Source: an uncultured Oscillospiraceae bacterium (lineage in GTDB: Bacteria > Bacillota > Clostridia > Oscillospirales > Oscillospiraceae). From it: DNA of 46,782 nucleotides. Shown here piece by piece: positions 18,195 through 26,183 of this stretch; positions within the stretch are counted from its first letter, which is position 1; each line of letters begins with the position of its first letter. The stretch is taken from contig CANRFN010000034.1 in assembly GCA_947629915.1 (NCBI GenBank), forward strand, positions 1 to 46,782, given 5' to 3'. The notes below the pieces were generated by a model that saw only the letters and a program-made list of their open reading frames with translations, was not told the origin of the DNA and did not search any database. Made by a program: the position numbers and the translations under genes.

Positions 18195-19162
18195 TCTACG
18201 GCAAAGCAGGCCACCTGGTGGCCGTTGCCCATGTCTTTCAGCTGCGGAGACTCCTTCCTGCAGCGCTCCGTGCAGTACTTGCAGCGGCCGGCGAACTTGC
18301 AGCCGGGCGGTGTGTCGATGGGGCTGGGCACCTCTCCCTCCAGGCGAATCCGGGTGGCCTCGCGCTCGGCCTCGATCACCGGGTCCGGGATGGGGATGGC
18401 AGACAGCAGGGCCTGGGTGTACGGGTGCAGGGGGTGGCTGTACAGCTCAGCGGAGCTGGTGATCTCCACCATGTTCCCCAGGTACATAACGCCCACGCGG
18501 TCCGAGATGTGCTTAACCATGCTGAGGTCATGGGCGATGAAGAGGTAGGTCAGGCCCATATCCCGCTGGAGGCGGATGAGCATGTTCACCACCTGGGCCT
18601 GAATGGACACGTCCAGGGCGGAGATGGGCTCGTCCAGCACCATGAACTTGGGCTCCATGGCAAGGGCGCGGGCGATACCGATGCGCTGGCGCTGGCCGCC
18701 GGAGAACTCGTGGATGAAGCGGTTGGCGTGCTCTTTGTTCAGGCCTACCATGTTCAGAAGGTCGTAGATGCGCTCCGCCCGCTCTTTCTTGCTGTGGGTC
18801 ATGTTGTGGACGTCGAGGCCCTCGGCCACGATGTCGCTGACGGTCATACGGGGGTCCAGAGAGGCATAGGGATCCTGGAAGATCATCTGTGCCTCTTTCT
18901 TATAGGCGAAGAGCTCCGCACCCTTCAGGGCGTGGACGTCCTTGCCGTTGTACAGCACGGTGCCGTCCGTCTTCTTGTACATGCCCAGGGCGGTGCGGCC
19001 GCAGGTGGTCTTGCCGCAGCCGGACTCGCCCACCAGGCCCAGGGTCTCGCCCTCGTGAATCTGGAAGGAGACGTCATCCACTGCTTTCAGGACCCGGCCG
19101 CGGCCCAGCTCGAAGTACTTTTTCAGATGCTGGACATCGAGAATCACTTTATCCTGGTTCAT
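18191..19162 (-). CDS. oppF: Oligopeptide/dipeptide ABC transporter ATP-binding protein (OppF-like)
   Basis: A 323-residue ATPase with Walker A GESGCGKTT, signature FSGGQRQRIGIARAL, Walker B FMVLDEPISALD and an H-loop in FIAHDLSM. The C-terminal extension has the cysteine cluster (GCKFAGRCKYCTERC) typical of Opp/Dpp ATPases, which in some relatives binds an iron-sulfur cluster. The ATG at 19162 shares one base with the oppD stop (TGATG) and has GGAGG seven bases upstream; an ATG at 19177 lies at that ribosome binding site and is less likely. It powers peptide import with OppD. The family is certain; the exact ligand of the system is not. Confidence 0.93.
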   Translation of the reverse strand: MNQDKVILDVQHLKKYFELGRGRVLKAVDDVSFQIHEGETLGLVGESGCGKTTCGRTALGMYKKTDGTVLYNGKDVHALKGAELFAYKKEAQMIFQDPYASLDPRMTVSDIVAEGLDVHNMTHSKKERAERIYDLLNMVGLNKEHANRFIHEFSGGQRQRIGIARALAMEPKFMVLDEPISALDVSIQAQVVNMLIRLQRDMGLTYLFIAHDLSMVKHISDRVGVMYLGNMVEITSSAELYSHPLHPYTQALLSAIPIPDPVIEAEREATRIRLEGEVPSPIDTPPGCKFAGRCKYCTERCRKESPQLKDMGNGHQVACFAVE

Positions 19163-20181
19163 CACTTGTCCTCCCATGTAAAGGGTGCGTCCTCAGCGGG
19201 CTTTTCCAGGGAGTACAGCCAGCAGCTTGCCTCATGGCCGTCTCCAAAGTCCTCTGTGGGCGGCTCCTCTGTGCAGCAGATTTCCATGCAGTACTTGCAC
19301 CGGGTGCAGAACGGGCAGCCCTTGGGCGGGTTCAGCAGGTCCGGCGGAGTGCCCTCGATGGAGGTGAGGACCTGCTTGTTCACCAGGTCCAGACGGGGCA
19401 CTGCCTCCAGAAGGGCATTGGTATAGGGGTGTTTGGGGTGATGGAAGATGTCCAGGTTGGATCCGCGCTCCACGATCTTGCCCGAGTACATGACCACGAT
19501 GCGGTGGGCGATGTTGGCCACCACGCCCAGGTCATGGGTGATGAGGATGACGGCGGTGCCCTTCTCCCTCTGGAGATCCTTGATGAGGTCCACGATCTGG
19601 GCCTGGATGGTCACGTCCAGGGCGGTGGTGGGCTCATCGGCGATCAGCAGCTGGGGGTTGCAGGCAAAGGCGATGGCGATCATGACGCGCTGCCGCATGC
19701 CGCCGGAGAACTCGTGGGGATACTGCTTCACCCGGGACTCGGGCTGGGGGATGCCCACCATCCGCAGCAGCTCCACCGCCTGGGCCATGGCCTCTTTTTT
19801 GGAGACCTTGCTGTGGTGGCGGATGTTCTCAATGATCTGGTTGCCCACGGTCATGGTGGGGTTCAGGGCCGCCAGGGCGTCCTGGAAGATGATGGCCGCC
19901 TCGCCGCCCCGGTACTGGGACAGGCGCTTTTTGTCGAACTTGAGCACGTCCTCTCCGTTGAAGAGGATCTCGCTGCCCTCTTTGATCTCCGCAGGGGGCA
20001 CTTTGATCAGGTGCATGATGGACTTGGCGGTGACGGACTTGCCGCAGCCGGACTCGCCCACGACGGCCAGTGTCTCGCCCTTGTTCACATCGAAGGTAAC
20101 CCGGCGCACGGACTGCACCTCGCCGGCATAGCCGTGATAGGAGACCGCCAGGTTTTTCACTTCCAGCAATTTCTCGCTCAT
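19162..20181 (-). CDS. oppD: Oligopeptide/dipeptide ABC transporter ATP-binding protein (OppD-like)
   Basis: A 339-residue ATPase with Walker A GESGCGKSV, signature FSGGMRQRVMIAIAF, Walker B LLIADEPTTALD and an H-loop in LITHDLGV. The C-terminal cysteine-rich region (CPFCTRCKYCMEICC) corresponds to that of OppF. The start at 20181 (MSEKLLEVKN) follows GGGAGGAAG; longer readings run into the oppC coding region. It lies 14 bp after oppC and is coupled to oppF. OppD and OppF form the ATPase heterodimer on the cytoplasmic face of the OppBC channel. Confidence 0.93.
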   Translation of the reverse strand: MSEKLLEVKNLAVSYHGYAGEVQSVRRVTFDVNKGETLAVVGESGCGKSVTAKSIMHLIKVPPAEIKEGSEILFNGEDVLKFDKKRLSQYRGGEAAIIFQDALAALNPTMTVGNQIIENIRHHSKVSKKEAMAQAVELLRMVGIPQPESRVKQYPHEFSGGMRQRVMIAIAFACNPQLLIADEPTTALDVTIQAQIVDLIKDLQREKGTAVILITHDLGVVANIAHRIVVMYSGKIVERGSNLDIFHHPKHPYTNALLEAVPRLDLVNKQVLTSIEGTPPDLLNPPKGCPFCTRCKYCMEICCTEEPPTEDFGDGHEASCWLYSLEKPAEDAPFTWEDK

Positions 20182-20195
20182 GCTGTCTTCCTCCC

Positions 20196-21125
20196 TCACT
20201 GATGGGTTCTGGGATCCAGCGCATCGCGGAGGGCATCGCCCAGCATATTGAAGGCGAGCACGGCAAGGCACAGGATCAGGGCCGGGAAGAACAGCTGGTA
20301 CGCGTTAAAGGACATGCGGGCGCGTCCCTCGGAGATGAGCACGCCCAGACTGATCACGTCGCCAGAGAGGCCCATGCCCAGGAAGCTCAGGCTGGCCTCG
20401 GTGAAGACGTAGCTGGGGATGCTGGCGCAGAGGTTCAGGATCAGGATGCTGATGGTGTTTGGCAGCAGGTGCTTGGTGATGATCCGCACCGGTTTGGCGC
20501 CGATCATCTGGGCCGCCTGCACGTACTCAGACTCCCGCAGCTGCATCAGCTGTCCGCGCATCTGGCGGGCCGTGCCGCACCACGAGGTGATACACATGGC
20601 CACCAGCAATCCTGCCACATTTTTACCTACAACCATCATCACAAGGAGGGTGATGAGCAGAGACGGGAAGGAGTTGATGACCTCCACGATCCGCATCATG
20701 ACGTTATCCACGATGCCGCCGCAGTAGGCCATGATGCCGCCGTACGCGCAGCCCACCACGATCTGAATGAAGGAGCAGACCAGGGCCACGATCAGAGACA
20801 GGCGGGTGCCGATCCACACGCGGCAGAACAGGTCTCGTCCCATGGAGTCCGTGCCGAACCAGTACTGGCTGTTGGGGTCTGTGTTTTTGATCTTTGCGTT
20901 GATCTTGATGTACTCCTCACCGCTGAGGGTGGGGCCGATGATCATCATCACAATCAGGAGGGCCAGAAGGACCATGGCGATGATGGCGATCGGGTTCTTC
21001 CGCAGGCGGTACCATGCCCCCTGCCAGAAGGTGATGGTAGGCCGGTCTATCTTCTCAGCATCGAAGCGCCCCAGGTCCACGCGGGCGGCTTCCTCCGGGG
21101 TAAGGGTTCTAGTTTTCGTTGCCAT
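20196..21125 (-). CDS. oppC: Oligopeptide/dipeptide ABC transporter permease (OppC-like)
   Basis: A 309-residue inner-membrane permease. A soluble N-terminus (residues 1-45) is followed by a first membrane helix (AIIAMVLLALLIVMMII) and five more helices. The EAA coupling loop that contacts the ATPases is QAAQMIGAKPVRIITKHLLP. The periplasmic-type loop after helix 1 (DSMGRDLFCRVWIGTR) is diagnostic of the Opp/Dpp C subunit. TAAGGGGGGA precedes the ATG. It sits between oppB (12 bp upstream) and oppD and completes the translocation channel with OppB. Confidence 0.93.
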   Translation of the reverse strand: MATKTRTLTPEEAARVDLGRFDAEKIDRPTITFWQGAWYRLRKNPIAIIAMVLLALLIVMMIIGPTLSGEEYIKINAKIKNTDPNSQYWFGTDSMGRDLFCRVWIGTRLSLIVALVCSFIQIVVGCAYGGIMAYCGGIVDNVMMRIVEVINSFPSLLITLLVMMVVGKNVAGLLVAMCITSWCGTARQMRGQLMQLRESEYVQAAQMIGAKPVRIITKHLLPNTISILILNLCASIPSYVFTEASLSFLGMGLSGDVISLGVLISEGRARMSFNAYQLFFPALILCLAVLAFNMLGDALRDALDPRTHQ

Positions 21126-21137
21126 GATTGTCCCCCC

Positions 21138-22100
21138 TTATTTCTTGCCACCGGAGATCCGGATACGGGGATCCACGATGGTGTAGAGTATGTCGGTAAT
21201 AAATACCACTGCGATGTAGATGGCGGAGATGATGACGGTCTCGCCCATCACGATGGTGACGTCCTGTGCCGCAACCGCATTGACGTAGTAGAGGCCCAGA
21301 CCGGGGATGGAGAAGACGCTCTCGATAAAGAACGAGCCGGTGATACACATGGCCACGGTCATGGGCAGGTTGGTCACAATGGGGATGAAGGAGTTGCGCA
21401 GCACATGGTAGCGCACCACTTCAAACCGGCTGAGGCCCTTGGACTCTGCGGTGAGGATGTAGTCCTGGTTCATGACGTCCAGCATGGACGCCTTCAAGAG
21501 ACGTGCATAGGACGCGATGTAGCCGAAGCAGCCGGCCAGGGTGGGCAGGACGGTGTACTCCCACCCGCCGAACCAGATGTTCTCCTTCGGCCAGCCGATG
21601 ACCGGGAACCAGGCAAGCGTTCCGGCAAAGATCTGCTGCAGCATCAGTGCAAACACCAGATTTGGCACCGAGATCAGCAAGATGGACAATGCCACAACCA
21701 ACCAGTCTACAATGGTTCCTTTCTTCACCGCCGCCAGAACGCCCAGCAAAAGACCCAGGGAGACGCCCAGGAGCATCTGCTGAATACCCAGACGGGCCGA
21801 GACAGGGCCCTTCTCCTTGATGATGTTGGGAACGGTCTGGCCCTGATAGATGATGGACTCGCCGAAGTCGCCTTTGAGGATGCCGACCATGGTGGTGACA
21901 TAGCGCTCCATCACCGGCTTATTCAGGCCGTACTTCTCGTAGAGGCGCTCCACCACGATATCCGGCAGCTTCTCCACACGGGCGGTCAGGGCATCGCCTG
22001 GAGTTGCCGCCAGAAGGAAGAAGGTCGCCGTGGCGATGATATACAGGGTGAAGAGCATCACCAGAAGCCGCTTCAAAAAGTATAGGATCGTTTTTTTCAT
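21138..22100 (-). CDS. oppB: Oligopeptide/dipeptide ABC transporter permease (OppB-like)
   Basis: A 320-residue permease with six predicted helices, the first near residues 9-31 after the basic start MKKTILYFLKRL. PGDALTARVEKLPDIVVERL is the usual loop after helix 1 of OppB/DppB proteins. The EAA loop is RLLKASMLDVMNQDYILTAE with AESKGLS. It starts after a 167-bp gap from oppA that holds a strong stem-loop, an arrangement that commonly lets oppA be made in excess over the membrane parts. GGGGGAA lies about 12 bp before the ATG. Confidence 0.93.
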   Translation of the reverse strand: MKKTILYFLKRLLVMLFTLYIIATATFFLLAATPGDALTARVEKLPDIVVERLYEKYGLNKPVMERYVTTMVGILKGDFGESIIYQGQTVPNIIKEKGPVSARLGIQQMLLGVSLGLLLGVLAAVKKGTIVDWLVVALSILLISVPNLVFALMLQQIFAGTLAWFPVIGWPKENIWFGGWEYTVLPTLAGCFGYIASYARLLKASMLDVMNQDYILTAESKGLSRFEVVRYHVLRNSFIPIVTNLPMTVAMCITGSFFIESVFSIPGLGLYYVNAVAAQDVTIVMGETVIISAIYIAVVFITDILYTIVDPRIRISGGKK

Positions 22101-22182
22101 CTTGTTAAAAATTCCCCCTGACTCTCTCGTTTCTTGTGCAGGTACCCGGGCTCTATGCCGGTCCCGAGACCCCGTGAAAGGC

Positions 22183-22211
22183 GCAGGGAGGGGATGTTAT
22201 CCCCTCCCTGC
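22183..22211 (-). terminator. Intercistronic stem-loop between oppA and oppB
   Basis: Perfect 13-bp arms (GCAGGGAGGGGAT and its complement) with a 3-base loop. On the minus strand it is followed by a short CGCCTTTC. It probably causes partial termination or protects the oppA message from 3' decay, raising binding-protein levels. Confidence 0.65.
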
Positions 22212-22267
22212 ACATTATTCCGAACAGGGTTCTGCCTGGGAATGTCGGTCCGAATGGGACAGCAGAC

Positions 22268-24091
22268 TTAGTGAGGCAGGATCTGCACGCGGCTGAACTC
22301 GTACTCAGCGCCAAACATCGGAGTGCTCAGGCCGGATACGTAGGACTGATAGTACATCTGGTTGGTTGTGAAGTACAGGGGGATGACGCCGCCCTTATCC
22401 ATCAGGATGGTCTCGGCCTGGCCATAGAGTTCCAGACGCTTGGCATCGTCCTGGCAGGTCTTAGCTTCGGCGATGAGGGCATCATACTCGGGATCGGAGA
22501 AGCCGCCCATGAACTTGGCATAGCCGTTGTCTGTGACAAACAGCTCCAGGAAGGTGATGGGGTCGTTGAAGTCGCCGTTCCAGCCCATGGAGTAGAAGTC
22601 GTACTTGTACTCGTTACGGGCGGTGACCCAGGTGGAGGTGTCGGGATAGGTCTCGATCTTGACCTTGCAGCCGATCTTGCTCTCCAGCTGCTGCTTGAAC
22701 CATTCGAGCTGGTTGGCAACTGCCACGGTGCTGGAGGAGGTGAACACCAGCAGCTCGGCGTCCTCGGCGTTGCCGGACATGCCGCACTCCACCATGCCTT
22801 CCTCAAAGAGGGCGCGGAGCTGAGCGGGGTCGTTCATCATATCTTCGTAGTTCTTGAGCTGCTCGGGCACCTTGGAGCGGTACTCGGTGTCGCCCACAAC
22901 GATGTTGAAGGGGATCAGGCTGTATGCCACGGTGTTGTATCCGCTGTAGAACATGTCGTTGTACTCCTCGCGGTCGAAGGCGAGGGACATGGCCAGACGG
23001 CACTTCTCATTGAGCATCAGGCCGGAGGGACCGCCGTTGGCAGCGGGATGCTGGTCTACTACCAGGTAGGTGACGCTGGGGGCGGACTGGGTGATGTGGC
23101 CCAGGGTGCCGTTGTCCACCAGGGGCTGCCACTTCTCCACATACTCCATATCGGTCAGGGTGACGATATCCATCTGCTGGGATTCCACCAGCTGCGCCAC
23201 AGTGGCGGCCTCGTCTACCACGCGCATGTTCACCTGGGTCAGGTGGATGTTGTCCTTATCCCAGTAGTGCTCATTCTTGGTGAGGGTCATGCTGTTCTCG
23301 CGGACACGGTCGCTGATGATGAAGGGGCCATTGAAGACGTGCAGGGTGTAGTCATTGGTCCAGTCCTGGCCAGCTGCAACAGCGGCATCGATCAGGTCCT
23401 TGCGGATGGGATAGAAAGCCAGGAAGCCGGCCTTCTTGATGAAGGCGGGATCGGGGTCTGCCAGGGTGCAGCTGAAGGTCAGGTCATCGATGTAGTGGAC
23501 CTGAACGTCATCCACGGAGCCCTCGCCGTTGTAGTATGCCTCAGCGCCGGCAATGCCAGTGGCCAGGAAGGCATAGGAAAAGGCCTCATTGGGGTCGACC
23601 AGGCGGAGCCAGGAGTCCACGTAGTTCTGAGCGGTGACAGGCACGCCGTCAGACCACTCGCAGCCCTCGCGGAGGTGGAAGGTGTAGGTCAGGCCGTCAT
23701 CGCTGACATCGTAGCTGGTGCAGCCGGCATACTCGGTGACATCGTTGCCGTTCTCATCGGTGAAGGTGCGGAAGAGGCCTTCCTGCACGGCGGTGAGCAC
23801 CAGGAACTCGTTGGCGTTCCGGGCGTCGTTGACGTCCAGCAGGTTCAGGTCGTTGAGGCGCAGGTTCAGAACCTGTTCCACTTCCTCGCCGCCGTTGTCT
23901 GCGGGGGTATTGCTGTCGTTGTTATTGTCCGCGGGGGTGTTGTTGTCGCCGGTGTTGTTGTCACCGGTGTTGCCGCCTTGCGGGGCCTGCGTGGCAGGGG
24001 AATCTCCACCGCCGCCGCAGGCTGCCAGCGCCAGGATCATCAGGAGGGCCAGCAGGAGGGACAACAGGCGTTTGCAGGTATTCTTTCTCAT
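22268..24091 (-). CDS. oppA: Oligopeptide-binding lipoprotein of an ABC importer (OppA-like, SBP family 5)
   Basis: A 607-residue extracellular binding protein. The lipoprotein signal ends in the lipobox LAAC with the lipid-modified Cys25. A flexible, Asn/Asp/Gly/Thr-rich linker (about residues 26-75) carries repeated NTGDNNT- and NTPADN-like units. The family-5 solute-binding domain follows; the stretch YTFHLREGCEWSDGVPVTAQ is the classical signature of peptide-binding proteins. The ATG follows AAAGGAGAA. It is the first gene of the opp operon and is read from three tandem promoters through a very long leader. It captures peptides outside the membrane and hands them to OppBC. The precise ligand cannot be told from sequence. 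Confidence 0.94.
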   Translation of the reverse strand: MRKNTCKRLLSLLLALLMILALAACGGGGDSPATQAPQGGNTGDNNTGDNNTPADNNNDSNTPADNGGEEVEQVLNLRLNDLNLLDVNDARNANEFLVLTAVQEGLFRTFTDENGNDVTEYAGCTSYDVSDDGLTYTFHLREGCEWSDGVPVTAQNYVDSWLRLVDPNEAFSYAFLATGIAGAEAYYNGEGSVDDVQVHYIDDLTFSCTLADPDPAFIKKAGFLAFYPIRKDLIDAAVAAGQDWTNDYTLHVFNGPFIISDRVRENSMTLTKNEHYWDKDNIHLTQVNMRVVDEAATVAQLVESQQMDIVTLTDMEYVEKWQPLVDNGTLGHITQSAPSVTYLVVDQHPAANGGPSGLMLNEKCRLAMSLAFDREEYNDMFYSGYNTVAYSLIPFNIVVGDTEYRSKVPEQLKNYEDMMNDPAQLRALFEEGMVECGMSGNAEDAELLVFTSSSTVAVANQLEWFKQQLESKIGCKVKIETYPDTSTWVTARNEYKYDFYSMGWNGDFNDPITFLELFVTDNGYAKFMGGFSDPEYDALIAEAKTCQDDAKRLELYGQAETILMDKGGVIPLYFTTNQMYYQSYVSGLSTPMFGAEYEFSRVQILPH

Positions 24092-24352
24092 CTCGTATTC
24101 TCCTTTTCCGCCGCCGCAGGGAGGGTCCCTGCCGCAGCTATGTCAGAATATATCTTTAAAAACAGTGGAACCACACAAGCGCCTATTCTCGGACCTCTTT
24201 GTTTCGAACTTCTCTGTCCGATGGGATGGCATCCCCCGAAACTGTGGGCTCACGCTCGTCCTCTGTTTCCAAAGCGGGATATCGCGCCGCACTCCCCCAG
24301 AAGGCGGCGATGGGGCGGGCCCGGCAACTCCACGTCATGAGTGGTTTATCAT

Positions 24353-24374
24353 GCGCAAGGATCCATCCTTGCGC
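24353..24374. repeat. Perfect inverted repeat next to the opp promoter
   Basis: Arms GCGCAAGGAT and ATCCTTGCGC are separated by CC. It overlaps the following 26-bp palindrome by two bases. Both lie within the first 50 bases of the shortest predicted oppA transcript. Confidence 0.85.
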
Positions 24375-24398
24375 ACAAAGGGCCCGGGCCCTTTGTGC
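24373..24398. repeat. 26-bp perfect palindrome at the opp transcription start
   Basis: GCACAAAGGGCCC is followed directly by its exact complement GGGCCCTTTGTGC, with no spacer. It starts only a few bases after the predicted start of the promoter at 24409-24437, so it could be an operator for a dimeric repressor or, in RNA, a hairpin at the 5' end. The function is inferred; the symmetry is exact. Confidence 0.85.
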
Positions 24399-24408
24399 TA
24401 TGTTCTAT

Positions 24409-24437
24409 TTTATATGTCACTGCCTGTCTGGTTTCAA
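24409..24437 (-). promoter_or_regulatory. opp promoter, proximal
   Basis: Minus-strand TTGAAA (24432-24437), a 17-bp spacer and TATAAA (24409-24414). It predicts a start near 24402 and a leader of about 310 nt. Confidence 0.6.
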
Positions 24438-24594
24438 CATACCGGACAGCTGTGGGGAATCTGGGCAGGTGTCAAGGCACTGCGCAATTTTGTGACAAAA
24501 CTGGGATTGCATCTCCAGGTTCCAGGCGGACATCCCAAAATTCCCTTCTCTGCCAGGATTCTTTGCTTATTTTCAGGATACTTTAATTAGTAAA

Positions 24595-24623
24595 AGCATA
24601 CGCCCACCCTGGGCATTTGTCAA
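24595..24623 (-). promoter_or_regulatory. opp promoter, middle
   Basis: Minus-strand TTGACA (24618-24623), a 17-bp spacer and TATGCT (24595-24600). The leader would be about 500 nt. Confidence 0.65.
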
Positions 24624-24886
24624 CAATAATTTGTCCTGCTTTACAACCTTGTTAAATTCTACAATTCCAATCCGTCAAATGTGCCGTCTCTTGTGCATTT
24701 AGCGCACAAAGGATTTGCTATTTTTTCCATTTTCTCCAGCACAGAGATCCAGTTTGTGCCCTAAATTACCGATAAACGCACAGTTTCCCAGCAGTTCTAC
24801 AAGGTTTTTCACAGGAAACAGCCCAATCCGATGGAATCGCTGGGGCCAAAATATATTATTCCTACCTTTTCAGTAGGTTTATAGGG

Positions 24887-24915
24887 ATTATAGCGCAGCA
24901 GGGGGCGGTTGTCAA
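24887..24915 (-). promoter_or_regulatory. opp promoter, distal, full consensus
   Basis: Minus-strand TTGACA (24910-24915), exactly 17 bp, and TATAAT (24887-24892): a full sigma-A-type consensus. The next gene on that strand is oppA, giving a leader near 790 nt unless a separate small RNA is made. Confidence 0.75.
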
Positions 24916-25162
24916 CCGTCAATCTGCGCGATGCTGCAATCTTGTAGGACTGGTGCGCACAGGCGGGTCAATACCGGCATTCTTTGTGCACAGATTCCCA
25001 TGCACGGCCTCCGATATCTCCAACCGCTTCCCGCACTGCGCCCCGATGATTCCGATGTGAAATGTCCTGTTTAGTGGGTCAACCAACGCACGGGCATAAA
25101 CAGCGAGGAGCACGCACGGTCCGCAGCACATATCAGCACAGCGATCACCGTCCCATCGTCCA
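24916..25162. other. Intergenic stretch with no recognised gene
   Basis: Between the distal opp promoter and the MarR stop I see no credible coding sequence and no strong terminator. One TTTGTGC copy lies at 24983-24989. Confidence 0.4.
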
Positions 25163-25954
25163 TTACTCCCAGCTCTCCAGCAGTTTCTTCAGCAGGCCCT
25201 TCAGCTGCTCCTGCTCCTCCTGGGTGAGGGCGGCAAAGCGGTCCTGCCTGTCTGCCGGCATGGCCTGGGCAGCTTCCTTGCCGGCATCGGTGAGGCGCAC
25301 CGTTACCATCCGGCGGTCCTTCTCGCTGCGATCCCGGGTGATATAGCCCTTGGCCTCCAGCTTAGACAGCAGTTCGCTCACGGACCCCGGCTGGATGCCC
25401 ATGGCCTCCTGCAGGGTGCGCTGGTCTGCCTCACCCCAGGCGTACAGCATGGCCAGGGCGCTCTTCTGTCCCCGCTCCCGATCGGACTTGTGGTGCAGAG
25501 TGTGGACGCAGCGGTGCATGAGACCGCTCAAGGAGTCCGGGTCCTCCAGGAACTCCGGGCGGGGCGGACGGGGTCCCGGGCCGTGGTGCTCCGGGCCGTG
25601 GTGCTCCGGGCCGTGGTCTCCGCGAGGACCGCGGGGTCCGCCATGTTCAGGGCCGGGACCGTCTTGCGGACCGTGTGGACCATGGTGGGGTCCGTGATGG
25701 GGGCCATCGTGGGAATGCTGCCCTTCCTCGGGATGGCCTCCGTCCCGAGGGCCGTGGTGGGAATGGTGTCCATGTCCTTCCCGGTCCGGTTCCTCACCGT
25801 GCGGATTGAACTGCTCCCGCTCCTCCGAGGTCATGCCAGCATAGCGTTCGCCCCGGCCGCAGCTGGGTGCGCTGAGAGAGCAGTGTCTCGGGCAGCAGGG
25901 GCATGTCTCCTCGGAGATGGGCTCCTGATTGGAAATGGTGTTGTCTTCGTTCAT
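25163..25954 (-). CDS. MarR-family regulator with histidine-rich N-terminal extension
   Basis: A 263-residue protein. Residues 1-40 contain cysteines (CPCCPRH, APSCGRG). About residues 55-130 are dominated by His, Gly and Pro in repeats such as GPEHHGPEHHGPG. The remaining about 130 residues form a MarR winged helix: recognition region TLQEAMGIQPGSVSELLSKL and wing RSEKDRRMVTVRLTDAGKE. Typical MarR proteins are about 150 residues, so the extension roughly doubles it. Its DNA has 15-bp tandem repeats at 25581-25619. AGGAGG lies 9 bases before the ATG. Two palindromes around its own promoter suggest autorepression. The extension could bind zinc, nickel, copper or heme; that is inference. Confidence 0.9.
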   Translation of the reverse strand: MNEDNTISNQEPISEETCPCCPRHCSLSAPSCGRGERYAGMTSEEREQFNPHGEEPDREGHGHHSHHGPRDGGHPEEGQHSHDGPHHGPHHGPHGPQDGPGPEHGGPRGPRGDHGPEHHGPEHHGPGPRPPRPEFLEDPDSLSGLMHRCVHTLHHKSDRERGQKSALAMLYAWGEADQRTLQEAMGIQPGSVSELLSKLEAKGYITRDRSEKDRRMVTVRLTDAGKEAAQAMPADRQDRFAALTQEEQEQLKGLLKKLLESWE

Positions 25955-25987
25955 GATAGTAATCCTCCTGGATTGGTTTGAGATTAG

Positions 25988-26039
25988 TTAGGTACCTAAG
26001 GAGATGATACACCAGGAGGGGAAGATTGTCAAGGTACCT
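25988..26039 (-). promoter_or_regulatory. MarR promoter flanked by two AGGTACCT operators
   Basis: Minus-strand TTGACA (26027-26032), a 17-bp spacer and TATCAT (26004-26009). TTAGGTACCTAA (25988-25999) lies just after the -10 and AGGTACCT (26032-26039) touches the -35. The palindrome centres are 42 bp apart, four helical turns, so two dimers would sit on the same DNA face. Confidence 0.75.
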
Positions 26040-26068
26040 AAAGATTAATTTTTTGTGAACACAGCAAG

Positions 26069-26100
26069 ACATCCGCCAGGCCGGATTTCCTGGCGGATGT
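26069..26100. terminator. Hairpin downstream of the ATPase gene
   Basis: Perfect 12-bp arms (ACATCCGCCAGG and its complement) with an 8-base loop. No clear T-run follows on the minus strand. It separates the ATPase from the MarR promoter. Confidence 0.55.
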
Positions 26101-26183
26101 ATGAAGCGGCGTATGTGCGATGGATCGCTCTCTGGCTTCGGGCAAGCAGATCTGGCAGCACACGCAAGCTCGCGGTTTGCCGC

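Larger units (their letters stand above)
24092..24880 (-). other. Long 5' leader region of the opp operon (no protein gene seen)
   Basis: This stretch contains no convincing gene on either strand. It holds two internal promoters, two adjacent palindromes (24353-24398) and several copies of TTTGTGC or its complement. Its part from about 24540 to 24890 is visibly AT-richer than its surroundings. At the very start of the longest transcript there is a small hairpin (CCTAC, TGAAAAG, GTAGG) followed by AATAATATATTTT. I recognised no known riboswitch or T-box, but a regulatory RNA is possible. Confidence 0.5.

Noticed and set aside
24271..24590. Plus-strand open frames in the opp leader
   Set aside because: They read through the palindromes and promoters, lack ribosome binding sites and show no protein-like composition.
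24092..24880. T-box or known riboswitch in the opp leader
   Set aside because: I could not find a T-box core or any riboswitch core I recognise; only palindromes and promoters are supportable.
25575..25625. CRISPR-like or intergenic tandem repeat
   Set aside because: The 15-bp units are in frame inside the MarR gene and encode His-Gly-Pro repeats; there are no spacers.
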